From Teratosphaeria epicoccoides (taxonomy: Eukaryota; Ascomycota; Dothideomycetes; Mycosphaerellales; Teratosphaeriaceae), in the NCBI GenBank assembly GCA_021401465.1, contig JADDMT010000001.1, positions 558,001 to 622,000 on the forward strand: 64,000 bases of DNA, read 5' to 3'. A program made the position numbers and the translations under genes. Position 1 is the first letter of the stretch, and each line of letters starts with the position of its first letter. A model generated the notes under the pieces. It saw nothing but the letters and a program-made list of their open reading frames with translations, was not told the DNA's origin and made no database searches. Shown in pieces: positions 19,929-30,713 of the stretch.

Positions 19929-21289
19929 TCAATTGGTCCTCGCTCTGCCCTTCGTCGTCCCCGCTGGCGCTCCTCCCATGGCCTCACGCTTCGTTACCGT
20001 CTTCAGCTTCAGCATCCTGTTTCTCAGGAGCTGCTCGACGCCAATGCAGTCATCATGAAATTTGAGCTTATCCAGACCCCCAATTTTCATCAAAGCCTTG
20101 ATTCCTGACATAATGGTAAGGTCCATATACTTCTTGATCGGGCCGTTGTCGAGACGCGCTCTTTGACCTTCAGTGCGCTGTTTGCTCGCTTGGCCGAGCC
20201 AAGCCTGCTCATCGATAGAGATGTTCAGACGGCGTAAGCCTGGGAGAGATCAGAGCAGGTTGCAGGCGGCGATTGTCTTTTTGTGTAGGTCAATCTTGTG
20301 GTTGTAGGAGATCTGCCGAATATGCTGGCTACGAGCAGGACCGGCCTGCTTGACGAACCAAGACATTGTCGCTGGATCATCGAAGTAGACGTTGTTCGTC
20401 CCGAAGAAGACAGGCATGCTCTCGGTGTAGAATTGGCGGCTGATAAGGAACGGCCGAAGAAAGTGACCGGTCGGGCTCTTGTCAAGGGTCTTCGGCCCGC
20501 CAGAGCCATAAGACTGAACCGCAGCCTCCCACATTCCGAAATCCATGTCCTTACCTAGACGTCCTTTGAGGACACAGGCACGAAGTGGCTGGCAAGCCCC
20601 ATTACGAAAGACGGGTTTGGCGAATTTCATGCCAGTAGCTGGGAATGTGAAAAGCATCCCATAGATCGCACTGCAGAATTCGGCGGGGAGGTCGAAAAAG
20701 CGGAAGATGCCCATTGGCTTCGGCTCGATGATGTGACGCAGAAATGCTCGCGCTTGGGAGGCGGCGACAACCTTGTAGTGCGTCTGAGAGGCCATCCACG
20801 CTGTTTCAATAGGAATCTCGAACGTCGCGAGCGCCTGATGGACGTTATCTGTTACCTCCAGGACCCCATCCCCTTCGAGTCGACGAATGAGCTGCAGCTT
20901 GGCAAGTTGACCGGCATGTCAATGGCGAGGTCGTTATAGAATTTGAAGTGCCTCAGCCCCCAACGGCAGATTTCTTCGAACGTCATGGGAAGCTTTCTGT
21001 GTGCTAGCGCCATCACAAGGAGCTCGGCATGAGTGATGCGCGCCCTGTTCTTCGAGCTGCCGTATTGCTCGAGGTGTTCCTCAAGCGTCTTCCTGAGCTG
21101 ACTTGACGGTGACTGGCCTTGTCCATAGCGAACCATTGTATCACGCTGTCGGGAACATGCCCGAGGAGCCAGTACGATATCTCGGCAAGATTCCCAGCTG
21201 CTTTTGAGGAGAAGAAAGATGTCAAAGTCAGCAGTGAAGTTGAAATCGTTCTCAGCGTGCGCAAAGAAGAGCATGGAACTCAAGCTCAT
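19929..21289 (-). pseudogene. broken paralogue of the LPAELRN-motif gene
   Basis: The minus strand holds the same architecture as the gene at 17651-19117. It reads ITHAELLVMALAHRKLPMTF, then EICRWGLRHFKFYNDLAIDM, then a frame change near 20,915, then LAKLQLIRRLEGDGVLEVTD, FRFFDLPAEFCSAIYGMLF, FLISRQFYTESMPVFFGTNN and SQHIRQISYNHKIDL. An in-frame TGA follows at 20252-20250, after which coding resumes with SLPGLRRLNISIDEQ and IGGLDKLKFHDD (intact copy: IAGLDKLEFYVDE), ending at 19929. The TGA would arise from an Arg CGA codon by one C-to-T change. An intron could bypass the frame change only with poor signals (GTCAAC...GGAG, no branch site). Similarity to the intact copy is clear but low, so the duplication is old. 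Confidence 0.78.
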
Positions 21290-22002
21290 GGTCGCCTATA
21301 TGCGGGTCATATGACATGGCTCTCACATGCCGGCAAGAGTATGCCAAGTGAAGTTCTTGAGGAAGGAGTGAGAGTGTACCTCGAAATGAAGCATTGAAAA
21401 TCTCCGCAGCACGAAGTGTTGGCGAATGTTATGCCCAATGTGAGCTGCTGCCAAGCGTCTGTTGAGGCAGAGAGCCAACTTCAAAGCTGCTCAGCCTGCT
21501 CGACCATGAAGCAGTCGTCGATTCGGAGGTTTACTGACGCTGTCAAGATCAGTCATATATCATGCTCTAGTTCTCGCCTTCATGTAAATTCTTTCATCAA
21601 CACGCCAGTCAAGTCACATGGCTGAAAGCTTGGTCTTTGCAGTCAGCTGTTGGCATATTGCTTTACCAATACATTGGTCCATCGGTCCGTGAGTTCAAGA
21701 CTGTCTGTCTGGTCTGTCTGCCCGCCGCAATGACTGCTTCAGGTGAGCTGTTGCAGAACAATTGATGACGCCAAGTACTTGTGTCACCGCCTTGCCATTC
21801 ACCAAAAGTGCTACCAAACACAACGCATGCAGATGTAATCGCCCAAATGCTCCCTAAATTGCTCCATCACCTCGAGTTGGGCAGGGGTATCAAATGCAAC
21901 TCCAGTCCTAATGCAATACCATCGATGCCCGAAGCTGTGCAAAACGCCTTGATGATCTGTGCATTTCTTTCAGATCCTCGTCCAGATAATTCAGCGCTCC
22001 GC
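21290..22002. other. intergenic, about 0.7 kb
   Basis: Between the 5' side of the pseudogene and the stop codon of the IMA1 gene. No gene recognised; the left end may hold the decayed N-terminus of the pseudogene. Confidence 0.5.
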
Positions 22003-24132
22003 TCAATAGCCCATACGGTCCAGTGCAACTGCCAACCAAAGACAGATCGGCTGCCAAAGCTTGAAGTACCACACAACCGCGAGGGCACCACCAAGGATCC
22101 CACCATTCAGCAACCTCGCCGGGATACCATTATTCCCAGCCTGAGTAGCAGCAGCCTCTCGCACTTCGGCAGGCTCGTCGCTAATCCCAAAACTTCTTCC
22201 AAAATGCTCTTCCAATCCAGTCGCGCCATTAGGGCTGGGCGGCAGCTGCCAAGCAGCTGGCTTCAGCGCCAGATCACCACGCGTACGTGTCTTGGCCGGG
22301 CTAGGCCCATTTTCATCGCCATCGTCCAGCTGCATTCCCATAGAGCTATCATTGCGACGACCAATCTCTGAGTTCTTCATTGCAGGTCTGAAAGTGCTCC
22401 CGGCTTCGATACCATCACGCAACTGCTGCATAAAGTTTTTCTGTTTGCTCTGGTCCACCTTCTTGAAGCTCACCTGCGTCGGCGGATTCCGCAGCTTGCG
22501 TTCCATACTCATTGGTGCTTGAGGTAGACGGCCTCTGAATGGACTCTGCTGGGCCGGAGGGTCATACCGTAATCTCGACCTCTGTTCTGCTTCTTGTCGC
22601 CTTCTCTCCTGCTCTGCTCGCACATTGTCTTGAATGCTAAAGACCTCATCACGCATGCCAGACCAGCCAGACCCTTGCGTGTTGCCGTAATTGTACATGC
22701 TTCGTTGGTTGGCTTGTTGTCCTAGGGGCTTTTGTCTCGGCCGCCAAGTGCGATCAACAGATGCTCCCGGCGTTTGCGCTTGCAGCGTCGACCTTGTTGA
22801 TGGAGGGTCGAGGTCCATAGCGTCATCATCTGAGTCAGCTTCCGTCTCATCAGACGCGGCCGGTGAAGGCAAGACGTCGTGGGCCGCTGGCCGCTTCCTT
22901 GCAAGGTTTGCGATTGGAAACGGCGCACTGCGATCCTTAGCGAAAAACTGCGTTGGCGCAGTTGAAGAAGGGGCGCCATGATGCTGCTGAGAGGCCGGTC
23001 CAGCAAACTTACCAAGGACGTTTTCAACCTTTGGTTCTGGCATCAGCTTGATGTCCAGCTTGAACACTGGTGTTTTGATGCAGCGTTCGCTCAAACACGT
23101 CAGGGCCATGGTGAATACAATCATAAAGCCATGGACAGCCATTCGTTGCTGAGGGGTGGTGTCTTTCGTAGTCCGTGTATCTGACAGATTGAAGAATGCA
23201 ATTGCTCGTACAATCAAAAGAATGACTTGCAATCCTATTCGCTCCTTCTGACCAGTTACCGTCTGTATGCGAACAGTGTGATGGAACCACATGGCCAGAC
23301 CAGGATTATACCAGATCAAGAGCAAAGACACAACCAAAGCTTGTTCAACAAACCTCGCGCTGAAAGCATAGCAGGCGTCATTGAAGTTCAGACGTAGTAT
23401 CTGTTTGAAGCAGGAATGTCGTGTGGGCTCAATCGGAAAAGTGGGAGGCCCCACGTCTTCCAGAAGGTCAGTGTCGTCGGTCGCCGGCAGAGGCTGGCCT
23501 GCCGTCGGCGTGAAGATACCATAAGTATGCCATGCAAGCTGTGTAAGCAAGCTCGCATAAAAGGCAAGGCCAATCACGAGCATGAACTGTCGCATGACCC
23601 ACTTGGACCAGTCGTCTCGCTGCCCACACAGAGGGTCGCCTCCTCCTCCGCCCCTCTGCCGCCTATTGAACGCCCAATTTTGTGTTGCAGCATTCTTGTC
23701 TGCATTGTGTATCTGCATCTGCGCAAGCGGTGCGCATCTCGTACACACTTGCGGATATCGCTGCTCCAGTTTCTCTTTGTACTGTGGGTACGCGTCCAGG
23801 TATTTCGGATAGTCTGGGTGACTCTCTTCCGGTAGATAGTTTGATAGTGATTCCAACACTATGGTTTGGTTACGCAAGCATGTTTCGCAAAAGACACCCG
23901 GTCGCTCATGGAGGCTGAGTTGATGCGACTGAGTGAAGCCAGGTCTGGCATAGCTGGAATCCCGGCTTGCCATCGCGCTGGTCAGAGGTGTATCCTCGAT
24001 GACTCCGTTCTTGTCCAAGAAATTCCAAGCTTCGCAAGCTGTACACTGAAACTGTCGCACTCCCGATTGTGAGGCATGTGGACTTTTTGCTTCGCAGAAG
24101 AAGCAGCGAAGTCGAGGGCGGAAGAACGACAT
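22003..24132 (-). CDS. IMA1: inner nuclear membrane protein IMA1 (SAMP1/NET5 family)
   Basis: Integral protein of the inner nuclear membrane that helps link heterochromatin and the centromere or spindle pole body to the envelope. Single exon, 709 residues. The N-terminal Ima1 zinc domain (about 1-140) shows four CxxC pairs: CFFC (10-13), CTAC (30-33), CETC (about 82-85) and CTRC (about 136-139). Hydrophobic segments follow (FMLVIGLAFYASLLTQLAW; LVVSLLLIWYNPGLAMWF; VILLIVRAIAFF; MIVFTMALTCL). A long disordered Ser/Pro/Gln-rich region comes next, and a last hydrophobic stretch near the C-terminus (LGGALAVVWYFKLWQPICLW) gives the expected multi-pass layout. It starts divergently from GPI10 with 272 bp between the start codons. 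Confidence 0.88.
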   Translation of the reverse strand: MSFFRPRLRCFFCEAKSPHASQSGVRQFQCTACEAWNFLDKNGVIEDTPLTSAMASRDSSYARPGFTQSHQLSLHERPGVFCETCLRNQTIVLESLSNYLPEESHPDYPKYLDAYPQYKEKLEQRYPQVCTRCAPLAQMQIHNADKNAATQNWAFNRRQRGGGGGDPLCGQRDDWSKWVMRQFMLVIGLAFYASLLTQLAWHTYGIFTPTAGQPLPATDDTDLLEDVGPPTFPIEPTRHSCFKQILRLNFNDACYAFSARFVEQALVVSLLLIWYNPGLAMWFHHTVRIQTVTGQKERIGLQVILLIVRAIAFFNLSDTRTTKDTTPQQRMAVHGFMIVFTMALTCLSERCIKTPVFKLDIKLMPEPKVENVLGKFAGPASQQHHGAPSSTAPTQFFAKDRSAPFPIANLARKRPAAHDVLPSPAASDETEADSDDDAMDLDPPSTRSTLQAQTPGASVDRTWRPRQKPLGQQANQRSMYNYGNTQGSGWSGMRDEVFSIQDNVRAEQERRRQEAEQRSRLRYDPPAQQSPFRGRLPQAPMSMERKLRNPPTQVSFKKVDQSKQKNFMQQLRDGIEAGSTFRPAMKNSEIGRRNDSSMGMQLDDGDENGPSPAKTRTRGDLALKPAAWQLPPSPNGATGLEEHFGRSFGISDEPAEVREAAATQAGNNGIPARLLNGGILGGALAVVWYFKLWQPICLWLAVALDRMGY

Positions 24133-24404
24133 CCGGATTGCGTATTGTGGGTTGATGTCACGTGCACTGTCTCGGATGTGTTTGTTGTTTTCTTTGTTTA
24201 CATGTGATACCTCCTATGTCGTCGGGATGATCGAGACAAGCCCGATGGTGATAAGTTATAGATTAACATGGTTTGGGTGTTTGGGTCGGTGCTGCGGGGA
24301 GAGAGACGAGAGACGCGCCCGCTAACGTGCCTTGGTGGCTGACACGGATCATCAAATTCCAAACATACAGTGGTATACGAATGATCTCCTTTTAGCTGGC
24401 TGGC

Positions 24405-26180
24405 ATGGCTTCAAAGCCACCAAAAGACCAGCGCCCAGCTCCTCTGCGCTCGGATGGGCGCGCGCCCAATCGTATCAGCTTTGTCCTCCTCGGCCTGATC
24501 GCTTTCCGCATCATCAATACTCTATGCATCAAGACCTTTTTCCAACCAGACGAGTACTTCCAGTCGCTCGAGCCAGCATGGGGATCCGCCTTCGGCGAGG
24601 ACAGCGGCGCGTGGATCACTTGGGAGTGGCGCGAGCATTTGCGGTCTTCTGTGCATCCTTTGCTGTTCTCTGCCGTCTATAAAGTCGCAGCTCGCATAGC
24701 CACCGACCTGAGCGCATCGCCTGGATCACGAGCAGAGATTCTGATTGCTGCGCCTAAGCTCTTGCAAGCTGTCGTCGCTGCAATCGGCGACTGGTATACT
24801 TGGCTGCTAGCGGGCAAGATGTACGACCACGAATCAAAGACGCATTGGTACGCGCTTGCCTTGACAGTATCGAGCCCCTGGCAATGGTACTGCTCGGTGC
24901 GGACCTTCAGCAATTCGCTGGAGACCACTTTGACAATCGCGGGCTTGTACTACTGGCCGTGGCAATGGTGGTTGGAGCCGGCCGGCCGCGCAACTGAGCA
25001 GGAGTCGAAGCAAGATCCTGCTCCCTCCGTAGGTCTGCAGAGCTCACTCATGGCAGCAGCACTGGCATGCATTTTACGACCAACGAATGTCATTATATGG
25101 GCGGCAATCACTCTGACTCTGCTGTACCGGCACGGCAACATGCTGAAGCTGCACATGTTGATTGTCAATGTGGTCACCAGTGGCTGGGCGGTCCTCGTTA
25201 CCAGCATTGGCATAGATCGTGCCTTCTTCGGCGAATGGGCATTCCCACCCATGAAATTCCTCTATTTCAATGTCGTGCAGTCGCTGTCGGTCTTCTACGG
25301 ACGAAATAGAGTCGACTACTATTTGACTGAGGGCCTGCCGCTGCTGCTATTGACTGCTCTGCCATTTGCGCTGAGTGGCCTCCTGTCGTCACTGCGCCCG
25401 GAATCCTCCAACAAGAGACTTGTACCTTACCATGAGCAGCAGATCAGCTTTGTGCTTGCCATAGCTGTCTGTGTCATGGTAACAGCAGTGACAAGTATAG
25501 CGCACAAGGAAATGCGGTTCATCTACCCATTGCTCCCAATACTACACGTCCTCGCCGCGAAGCAGGTCGCCGACTTCGTACCTCACTTCCCGTTCGGCAA
25601 TCGTCAGTCGCGCAAATTCGTGCTCGGGCTGCTCGTCGCCATCAACATCTTCATTGCATACTACGTATCCTTCGTTCACCAGCGTGGTGTGATCGACGTT
25701 ATGTACTACCTTCGGCACGAGCAAGAGGCTCGCCTTGCGACTGCTCCACCAGACGCCGAGGATCGCAACAGCACAGTCGGTTTTCTCATGCCATGTCACA
25801 GTACACCCTGGCGGTCGCATCTTATTTACCCGGAGTTGCAAGCGTGGGCTTTGACATGCGAGCCACCTCTCAATACTACACTCGCAGAGCGCGAGACCTA
25901 TCTCGACGAAGCAGATGTATTCTATCAGGATCCACGTGCTTGGATTGAATGGACGAATGGTGGTACGAGTGAGAGGCAAGGAGATCAATCCCTAGCGCTC
26001 CTGTCTACGGTAGAGAAGAGAAAGCTGTCGGAATTCCTGGTCTTCTTCGAGCAATTAGAGCCGGTAATGCAGGAAGCACTTGCCGGCACACGGTATCGGG
26101 AATGCTGGCGAGGCTTCAATACGCATTGGCTTGATGATTGGAGAAGGCGAGGAGATGTCGTTGTTTGGTGCTTGAGATGA
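24405..26180 (+). CDS. GPI10: GPI mannosyltransferase 3
   Basis: ER membrane enzyme that adds the third, alpha-1,2-linked mannose to the GPI anchor precursor using dolichol-phosphate-mannose (glycosyltransferase family 22; human PIGB). Single exon, 591 residues. The luminal-loop signature TFFQPDEYFQSLEPAWGSAF, then ITWEWREHLRSSVHPLLF, is diagnostic. The family block HKEMRFIYPLLPILH lies about two thirds along. The C-terminus has FNTHWLDDWRRRGDVVVWCL, also typical. Many hydrophobic segments in between give a multi-pass protein. The Asp-Glu of QPDE is the catalytic acidic pair of GT-C enzymes. The stop lies 88 bp from the stop of the convergent GCD7 gene, so the 3' UTRs probably overlap. Confidence 0.95.
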   Translation: MASKPPKDQRPAPLRSDGRAPNRISFVLLGLIAFRIINTLCIKTFFQPDEYFQSLEPAWGSAFGEDSGAWITWEWREHLRSSVHPLLFSAVYKVAARIATDLSASPGSRAEILIAAPKLLQAVVAAIGDWYTWLLAGKMYDHESKTHWYALALTVSSPWQWYCSVRTFSNSLETTLTIAGLYYWPWQWWLEPAGRATEQESKQDPAPSVGLQSSLMAAALACILRPTNVIIWAAITLTLLYRHGNMLKLHMLIVNVVTSGWAVLVTSIGIDRAFFGEWAFPPMKFLYFNVVQSLSVFYGRNRVDYYLTEGLPLLLLTALPFALSGLLSSLRPESSNKRLVPYHEQQISFVLAIAVCVMVTAVTSIAHKEMRFIYPLLPILHVLAAKQVADFVPHFPFGNRQSRKFVLGLLVAINIFIAYYVSFVHQRGVIDVMYYLRHEQEARLATAPPDAEDRNSTVGFLMPCHSTPWRSHLIYPELQAWALTCEPPLNTTLAERETYLDEADVFYQDPRAWIEWTNGGTSERQGDQSLALLSTVEKRKLSEFLVFFEQLEPVMQEALAGTRYRECWRGFNTHWLDDWRRRGDVVVWCLR

Positions 26181-26268
26181 GACTTTGACAGAGCACGCAA
26201 CGCCGACAGCAGTAATGTTTCGAGAAGGAGATCTGCCAAATTCGTCTCATGCTCCCCGACTCTCCCGA

Positions 26269-27729
26269 TCATCTCGCACTCGTCAAATCAATGTCCTCCA
26301 CTCGATAATGATCCGCCACGATCCGATACAGATAGCTTGGCGCATGCCCGCCCAGATTCGTAATGTACAAATCGATCAGATCGCTCTCCACAAAATCGTA
26401 CACCGGGTTCCTCACGTCAACCTTATCAATGAACTCGCCCTCCTCATACCCAACCACCTTCCCAGGATCCCCATGCTCGATGAGCTCCGCGGTGTCGAAA
26501 GGATATATTGGGCTCAGCTTATAGACACCACTCAGCACCACCACAGGCACGTGGTGGTACTTCGCTGTCTGCGCGATTGTCGAGGCGCCAGCGGCCGCGA
26601 TCAAAGAGCCGTTGGCGAGGACTGTGTGGGGCGCGAGGATGACTTTGTTGATGCGGGACATGAGAGCGAAGACTGCGGAGTCGGGAATCAGCATTACGGT
26701 GATGCCCATGCTGGTGAGTGGTTTCCACCGCTCATCTGCGTCTTCGTCGCCGCCTCCGCCTCGCTTGCCGCCGTTGACGATACTTGCGTGTGTGTCCTCA
26801 TGATCATTCGGGTAGGCCTCCGCGACCACGACGGTGAACTTTGAGGTCTTCTTCTTTGCAGCTGCCATGAGGAATTTCTGGACGGTCTGGGAGGAAGTGT
26901 GGGTGAGGATGACTTCGTTATTGTGAATGTGGTCGATAGCGGATTCGGCGATTTGGCTGTCGACGATTTCGAGTTCTTCTTGAAGGTCTTGGATGCCGTT
27001 GCAGACTTCGGCTTTGATGTCGAGTTTATCTTTGACATCGTTGTCTGGGGCTTTGCTGGGTGAAATTTTGGGTGATTGGGTGCCTGCGGGTGGTGTGGCG
27101 AGGGGAGTGCGGCCATGAGGGTGCTGGAGGATGCTGAAGAGGGAAGTCATGGGTGGTGCTTGGCCGGCGTAGGATGTTGTTCCGCTGCCTAGAGCTGGGC
27201 GCTGGAGGAGGCCATCTGCTGTGGTGGGCTGAGGCGGCGGCGTGACAGCTTGGGCTCGGAGTTGCATGTCTTGAGGTAGTGCAGCGCCATGATGCAGTGG
27301 GCTGATCTCGGACATGTGTGTAGGCAGTGAGGGTCTTTGTAGGGTCTCGCCGGGGATTGGAGTGGTAGGCGTTGTGTCTGATATCTCGCTCTCGCCTGTA
27401 CCCTCATCCTCCTCCGCAACCTCTCGCACCACGCCAAGAACACGCCTCACGATATTTCCAACTGCCATCTCCCGTGGCTGCGCGGCAACTAGTCTCTGAC
27501 CAACGCTCCGGATGCGGTCGATGAGGGTCTGTGCATCCTTGGTTCGTTCTGAACCAACAACACGAAGGAGCAGGTGAGTAGTGGCGATGGCGCACGGTCG
27601 TGAGTTCTTGATTTGCCTCCGTTTCAGCATGCTAATGAAGAGCTCGATGGATGATTCGATGTCATTTTCTCTCAACAATTTGAGGTAGGCGGTCAAGCCA
27701 GGTATCGGCCTCCCGGTGGGTGCTGGCAT
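26269..27729 (-). CDS. GCD7: translation initiation factor eIF2B subunit beta
   Basis: Regulatory subunit of the guanine-nucleotide exchange factor that recycles eIF2-GDP; with the alpha and delta subunits it senses eIF2-alpha phosphorylation. Single exon, 486 residues. The N-terminal helical domain (LTAYLKLLRENDIESSIELF, TTHLLLRVV) is followed by a low-complexity insert of about 120 residues rich in Pro and Thr. The Rossmann-like eIF2B domain comes last: NNEVILTHTSSQTVQKFL, FTVVVAEAYP, GITVMLIPDSAVFALMSRIN and VILAPHTVLANGSLIAAAG. It continues with HHVPVVVLSGVYKLSPIYPF and NPVYDFVESDLIDLYITNLG. A Gly-rich loop (NGGKRGGGGDEDADERW) interrupts it between AEAYPNDHEDTHAS and LTSMGITV. Confidence 0.95.
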   Translation of the reverse strand: MPAPTGRPIPGLTAYLKLLRENDIESSIELFISMLKRRQIKNSRPCAIATTHLLLRVVGSERTKDAQTLIDRIRSVGQRLVAAQPREMAVGNIVRRVLGVVREVAEEDEGTGESEISDTTPTTPIPGETLQRPSLPTHMSEISPLHHGAALPQDMQLRAQAVTPPPQPTTADGLLQRPALGSGTTSYAGQAPPMTSLFSILQHPHGRTPLATPPAGTQSPKISPSKAPDNDVKDKLDIKAEVCNGIQDLQEELEIVDSQIAESAIDHIHNNEVILTHTSSQTVQKFLMAAAKKKTSKFTVVVAEAYPNDHEDTHASIVNGGKRGGGGDEDADERWKPLTSMGITVMLIPDSAVFALMSRINKVILAPHTVLANGSLIAAAGASTIAQTAKYHHVPVVVLSGVYKLSPIYPFDTAELIEHGDPGKVVGYEEGEFIDKVDVRNPVYDFVESDLIDLYITNLGGHAPSYLYRIVADHYRVEDIDLTSAR

Positions 27730-28350
27730 CGTGCTTGTGCCAGCTCGAGCTCGCCGTTCGATTCCAATGAGTTGCGCTGGTCTCGGACTGTCGCCTTGGC
27801 CTGTCTGGACTTCCTCACGCAGTCGATGGATTCACCGGAGTGACTTAAGTTGTACCTAGGGCTTGTTGTGCGGATCGAAGGATCTCGAGATGTGCCTTGC
27901 TTGGTGTGAGTCAGGATGCGATTGTTTGTCGAAGTCCGGCCTTTGTTTGCGGCATTACAAGGTGCTCAGCATGGGATATTCCTGATTCAGGACACACATA
28001 TGCTTCCGTGTTGACTTCGCCTGGTGATACTCGTTGATTCTCGACATCAATTCTTTGACGAGTCGATTGATGGCCGGCTAATCAAAACTCGGCAGCAGCG
28101 GGATGTTTCAGAAGCGTGTGCAGCGCGCCGCCAAGGTCAACCAGCCATCGACCATCACGTGTCACCCAAGCCAAACCTCTTCACTTGGAGCACATTCGTG
28201 TCCGGCTGTCAGTCGCATTCATTCGGCGGGGTCGCATAGCGTTGGCGACTTGTTGCTGATACATGTAATTCCAAGGAAACCCAGGCCATCCATCCCGGAC
28301 GCGAACGGGTCACAGTACACGGCTCCCTGATGGAATGCTAGCAGTCGGGC
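27730..28350. other. divergent intergenic region GCD7 / NEM1
   Basis: About 620 bp between two start codons that point away from each other; expected to hold both promoters. No gene seen. Confidence 0.6.
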
Positions 28351-29899
28351 ATGAACATCCTCAACATCGTGAGCACGCCGCCGGCGACTCCGCCCAGCAG
28401 ATCGCGAACCGCCTCATCGGCGAATGTGTACGCAGGGAGCGGTCGGGAGGATGGTAGCAGTGAGGACATCACACACAGCTTCGATGCAAAGGCGCTGGGC
28501 GAGAAGCTCGCCAATACCGAGGTGAAGCTAGAAGACTCGTCGGACGATGAAAAGACGCCATTGCTAAGCGGGAGCGAATTTGACCCACAGCAGGAGCAGA
28601 CGCCGCAGAAGAGCAGGATATGGTCCGTACCGAAACGAATCGCAAACGCGATTCTATATTGTGGAGCGGTGATTGTGAGTACTGTCATAGCGCCAGGCCG
28701 ATATGTGATCGCGTGCTTTTACGATGAGGAGGGCCATTTCTCTGCCGTACTGCCTCTGAGAAGCTTCAGACACCTCTTCTCAAGGCGACGGCGAAAGACA
28801 GCAGGGCAAGCAGTCGGTGTGAGTGCAGCACCAGGGCTCTCGGAGAAGGATGAAAGGTCAGCTGTACAGCGGCGGACATCAAGCAGGCGATCACCATCTG
28901 TAGACAGTAATGCGTCTGCCTCTTCAGCTGCAACGTCAGATGCAGAGAGCGAAAGGGGTGACGACAGCCCAGCACGTCATACTCGGTCGAAGAGTGCTGC
29001 CATGTCCCAGCAGCGCGACAACAGCTCTTCGAGCCGAAAAGGAAACCGCGTCAAGTTGCAGCCGAACGAGGAGGCTTTGCGAAAACGCAAGTTGCAACGG
29101 GCACAGGCAAAAAAGGCCAATCCGGCCGACGTAGCAGCCGTCGCCTCATCTCTCAAATCTCCCTCATCGCCGGCAATAGCAGCCAAGAGCAGATATCCGC
29201 GCGTACCAGCACCTCCAAGGCCGCTTGTACCACGGCGACAGCCGTCGTACACTCTTTCGTATTCCGCAGAGGCGCCGAAGAAGACCCTAATAATTGATCT
29301 TGACGAAACCCTCATCCATTCCATGGCCAAAGGCGGCCGCATGTCCACCGGCCACATGGTCGAAGTGCGCTTGTCTGGAGCTGTGTCCTCGACCGGTGCC
29401 TCCATAGGACCTGGAGTGCCCATCTTGTATTACGTCCACGAGCGCCCTGGCTGCCACGATTTCTTGCGGAAAGTCGCTAAGTGGTATAACTTGATTGTGT
29501 TCACAGCGTCTGTACAGGAGTATGCTGATCCAGTGATCGACTGGCTAGAACGTGAACGCAAGTACTTTTCGGGACGTTACTACCGGCAGCACTGCACCTT
29601 CCGCAACGGGGCTTACATTAAGGATCTGGCGCAAGTGGAGCCGGATCTGAGTCGGGTGATGATCTTGGACAACAGTCCGATGAGCTATATCTTTCATGAG
29701 GGTAAGTCGCTGCACGTGCAGGTGAAAGTGAGGAAGTGCTGATCAGTGTGCAGATAATGCAATACCCATCGAAGGCTGGATATCCGATCCAACCGACAAC
29801 GACCTGCTTCACCTTGTGCCTTTGCTGGAGGGTCTACAGTATGTCACGGACGTTCGAGCACTATTGGCTTTGAGGCAGGGACAGGCACAGCAGGCTTGA
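28351..29899 (+). CDS. NEM1: NEM1-type lipin phosphatase, catalytic subunit
   Basis: Membrane-bound Ser/Thr phosphatase of the nuclear envelope and ER that, with Spo7, dephosphorylates and activates the lipin Pah1, controlling membrane lipid supply. Exons 28351..29701 and 29754..29899 (52-bp intron, GTAAGT...TGCAG, phase 1) give 498 residues. A hydrophobic segment (about 97-122) precedes a Ser/Arg-rich disordered region. The HAD/FCP1-homology catalytic domain starts near residue 311 with TLIIDLDETLIHS, where Asp316 and Asp318 are the nucleophile and acid/base pair. It continues with ERPGCHDFLRKVAKWYNLIV, FTASVQEYADPVIDWLE, YYRQHCTFRNGAYIKDL and LDNSPMSYIFHE. Exon 2 supplies DNAIPIEGWISDPTDNDLLH and LLPLL-like end helices. 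Without splicing the domain lacks its conserved end. Confidence 0.94.
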
Positions 29900-30713
29900 C
29901 TTGCAACATTTCGCAGTAGAATTGAGCCGTTGCAGGTGAGGTGGAGAACAGAATCTGGCAGACTAGCCCACGGCCAGGAATTAGATGCCTTCGTTATCGA
30001 CAACATCACATCATAGCGCAGGCGTCTTTGGCGTTGACTTTGCTACTTCTTTAGGCGAATGAGTCGAAGACATTTATTTCGGCTGTATAGCACTATTGCT
30101 GGCTCTGCCGAGAGACGGTCGTGGAGATCATCCATCGTGAGCGTCAAGGCTCGCCGTTCAAAGACCGTTCATTGCGTTGCCACGAGCCCAAAAGTCACCC
30201 TTGCACCCTCCCGCCCTCACTCGTACAGTTAGGCCGCGAGTTCGACAAAATAAAAAGGCCCAATGAAGCAGCACACGTGAGGCCAACTTACCAGCCATGC
30301 TTCCTACACCAACCCCAACAGCTCAATCTTCTTCATGCCACCTCGATTCATCGCTCAACCTTCTTCATGCCACCTCGATTAATCGCCACATTCACGAACG
30401 ATGGTACACCAGTCCACTGGCCTCTACCATCGGCGTCTTCGATCATGAGCCGTAGGTACCCTCGACATACACCCTGAAGGACAGGAGCGAGCGACGGCTT
30501 ACAACTCGATAACAGGCTGGCAGGCACGATGATGTGTCTCTGCTGTGAAAGCACGACGTCACGCCATACGAAGCTGGTCATTACAACGAACATTGCTCGA
30601 CGCGATCTCGCGAATCCGCCAACACTAACGCTCGCCGCTGGGTATCTGCCAAGCACACAAGCCAAATCACATCATCTCATCATCACCACCGTCATCGCTC
30701 AGGCACCCAGTCC
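29900..30713. other. intergenic with a 32-bp duplication
   Basis: About 810 bp between the NEM1 stop and the stop of the convergent small gene. Apart from the short tandem duplication (separate entry) and a speculative plus-strand small frame (see rejected items), nothing is assigned. Confidence 0.5.
30321..30384. repeat. two tandem copies of a 32-bp sequence
   Basis: 30321-30352 and 30353-30384 agree at all but two positions; the shared core is TTCTTCATGCCACCTCGATT. This is a recent local duplication with no known role. Confidence 0.85.

Noticed and set aside
19587..20108. Plus-strand frame through the 17-bp repeat (Cys/Pro/Ser/Ala repeats)
   Set aside because: Open only because the 17-bp unit lacks stops in all frames; it overlaps the pseudogene and has no start context or homology.
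21781..22371. 196-codon plus-strand frame at the IMA1 3' end
   Set aside because: Overlaps the conserved C-terminal coding part of IMA1 in antisense and shows no domain.
27745..27775. GTTCGATTCC, resembling a tRNA T-loop (B box)
   Set aside because: The flanks do not pair into a T-stem, and no D-arm or anticodon arm is found upstream.
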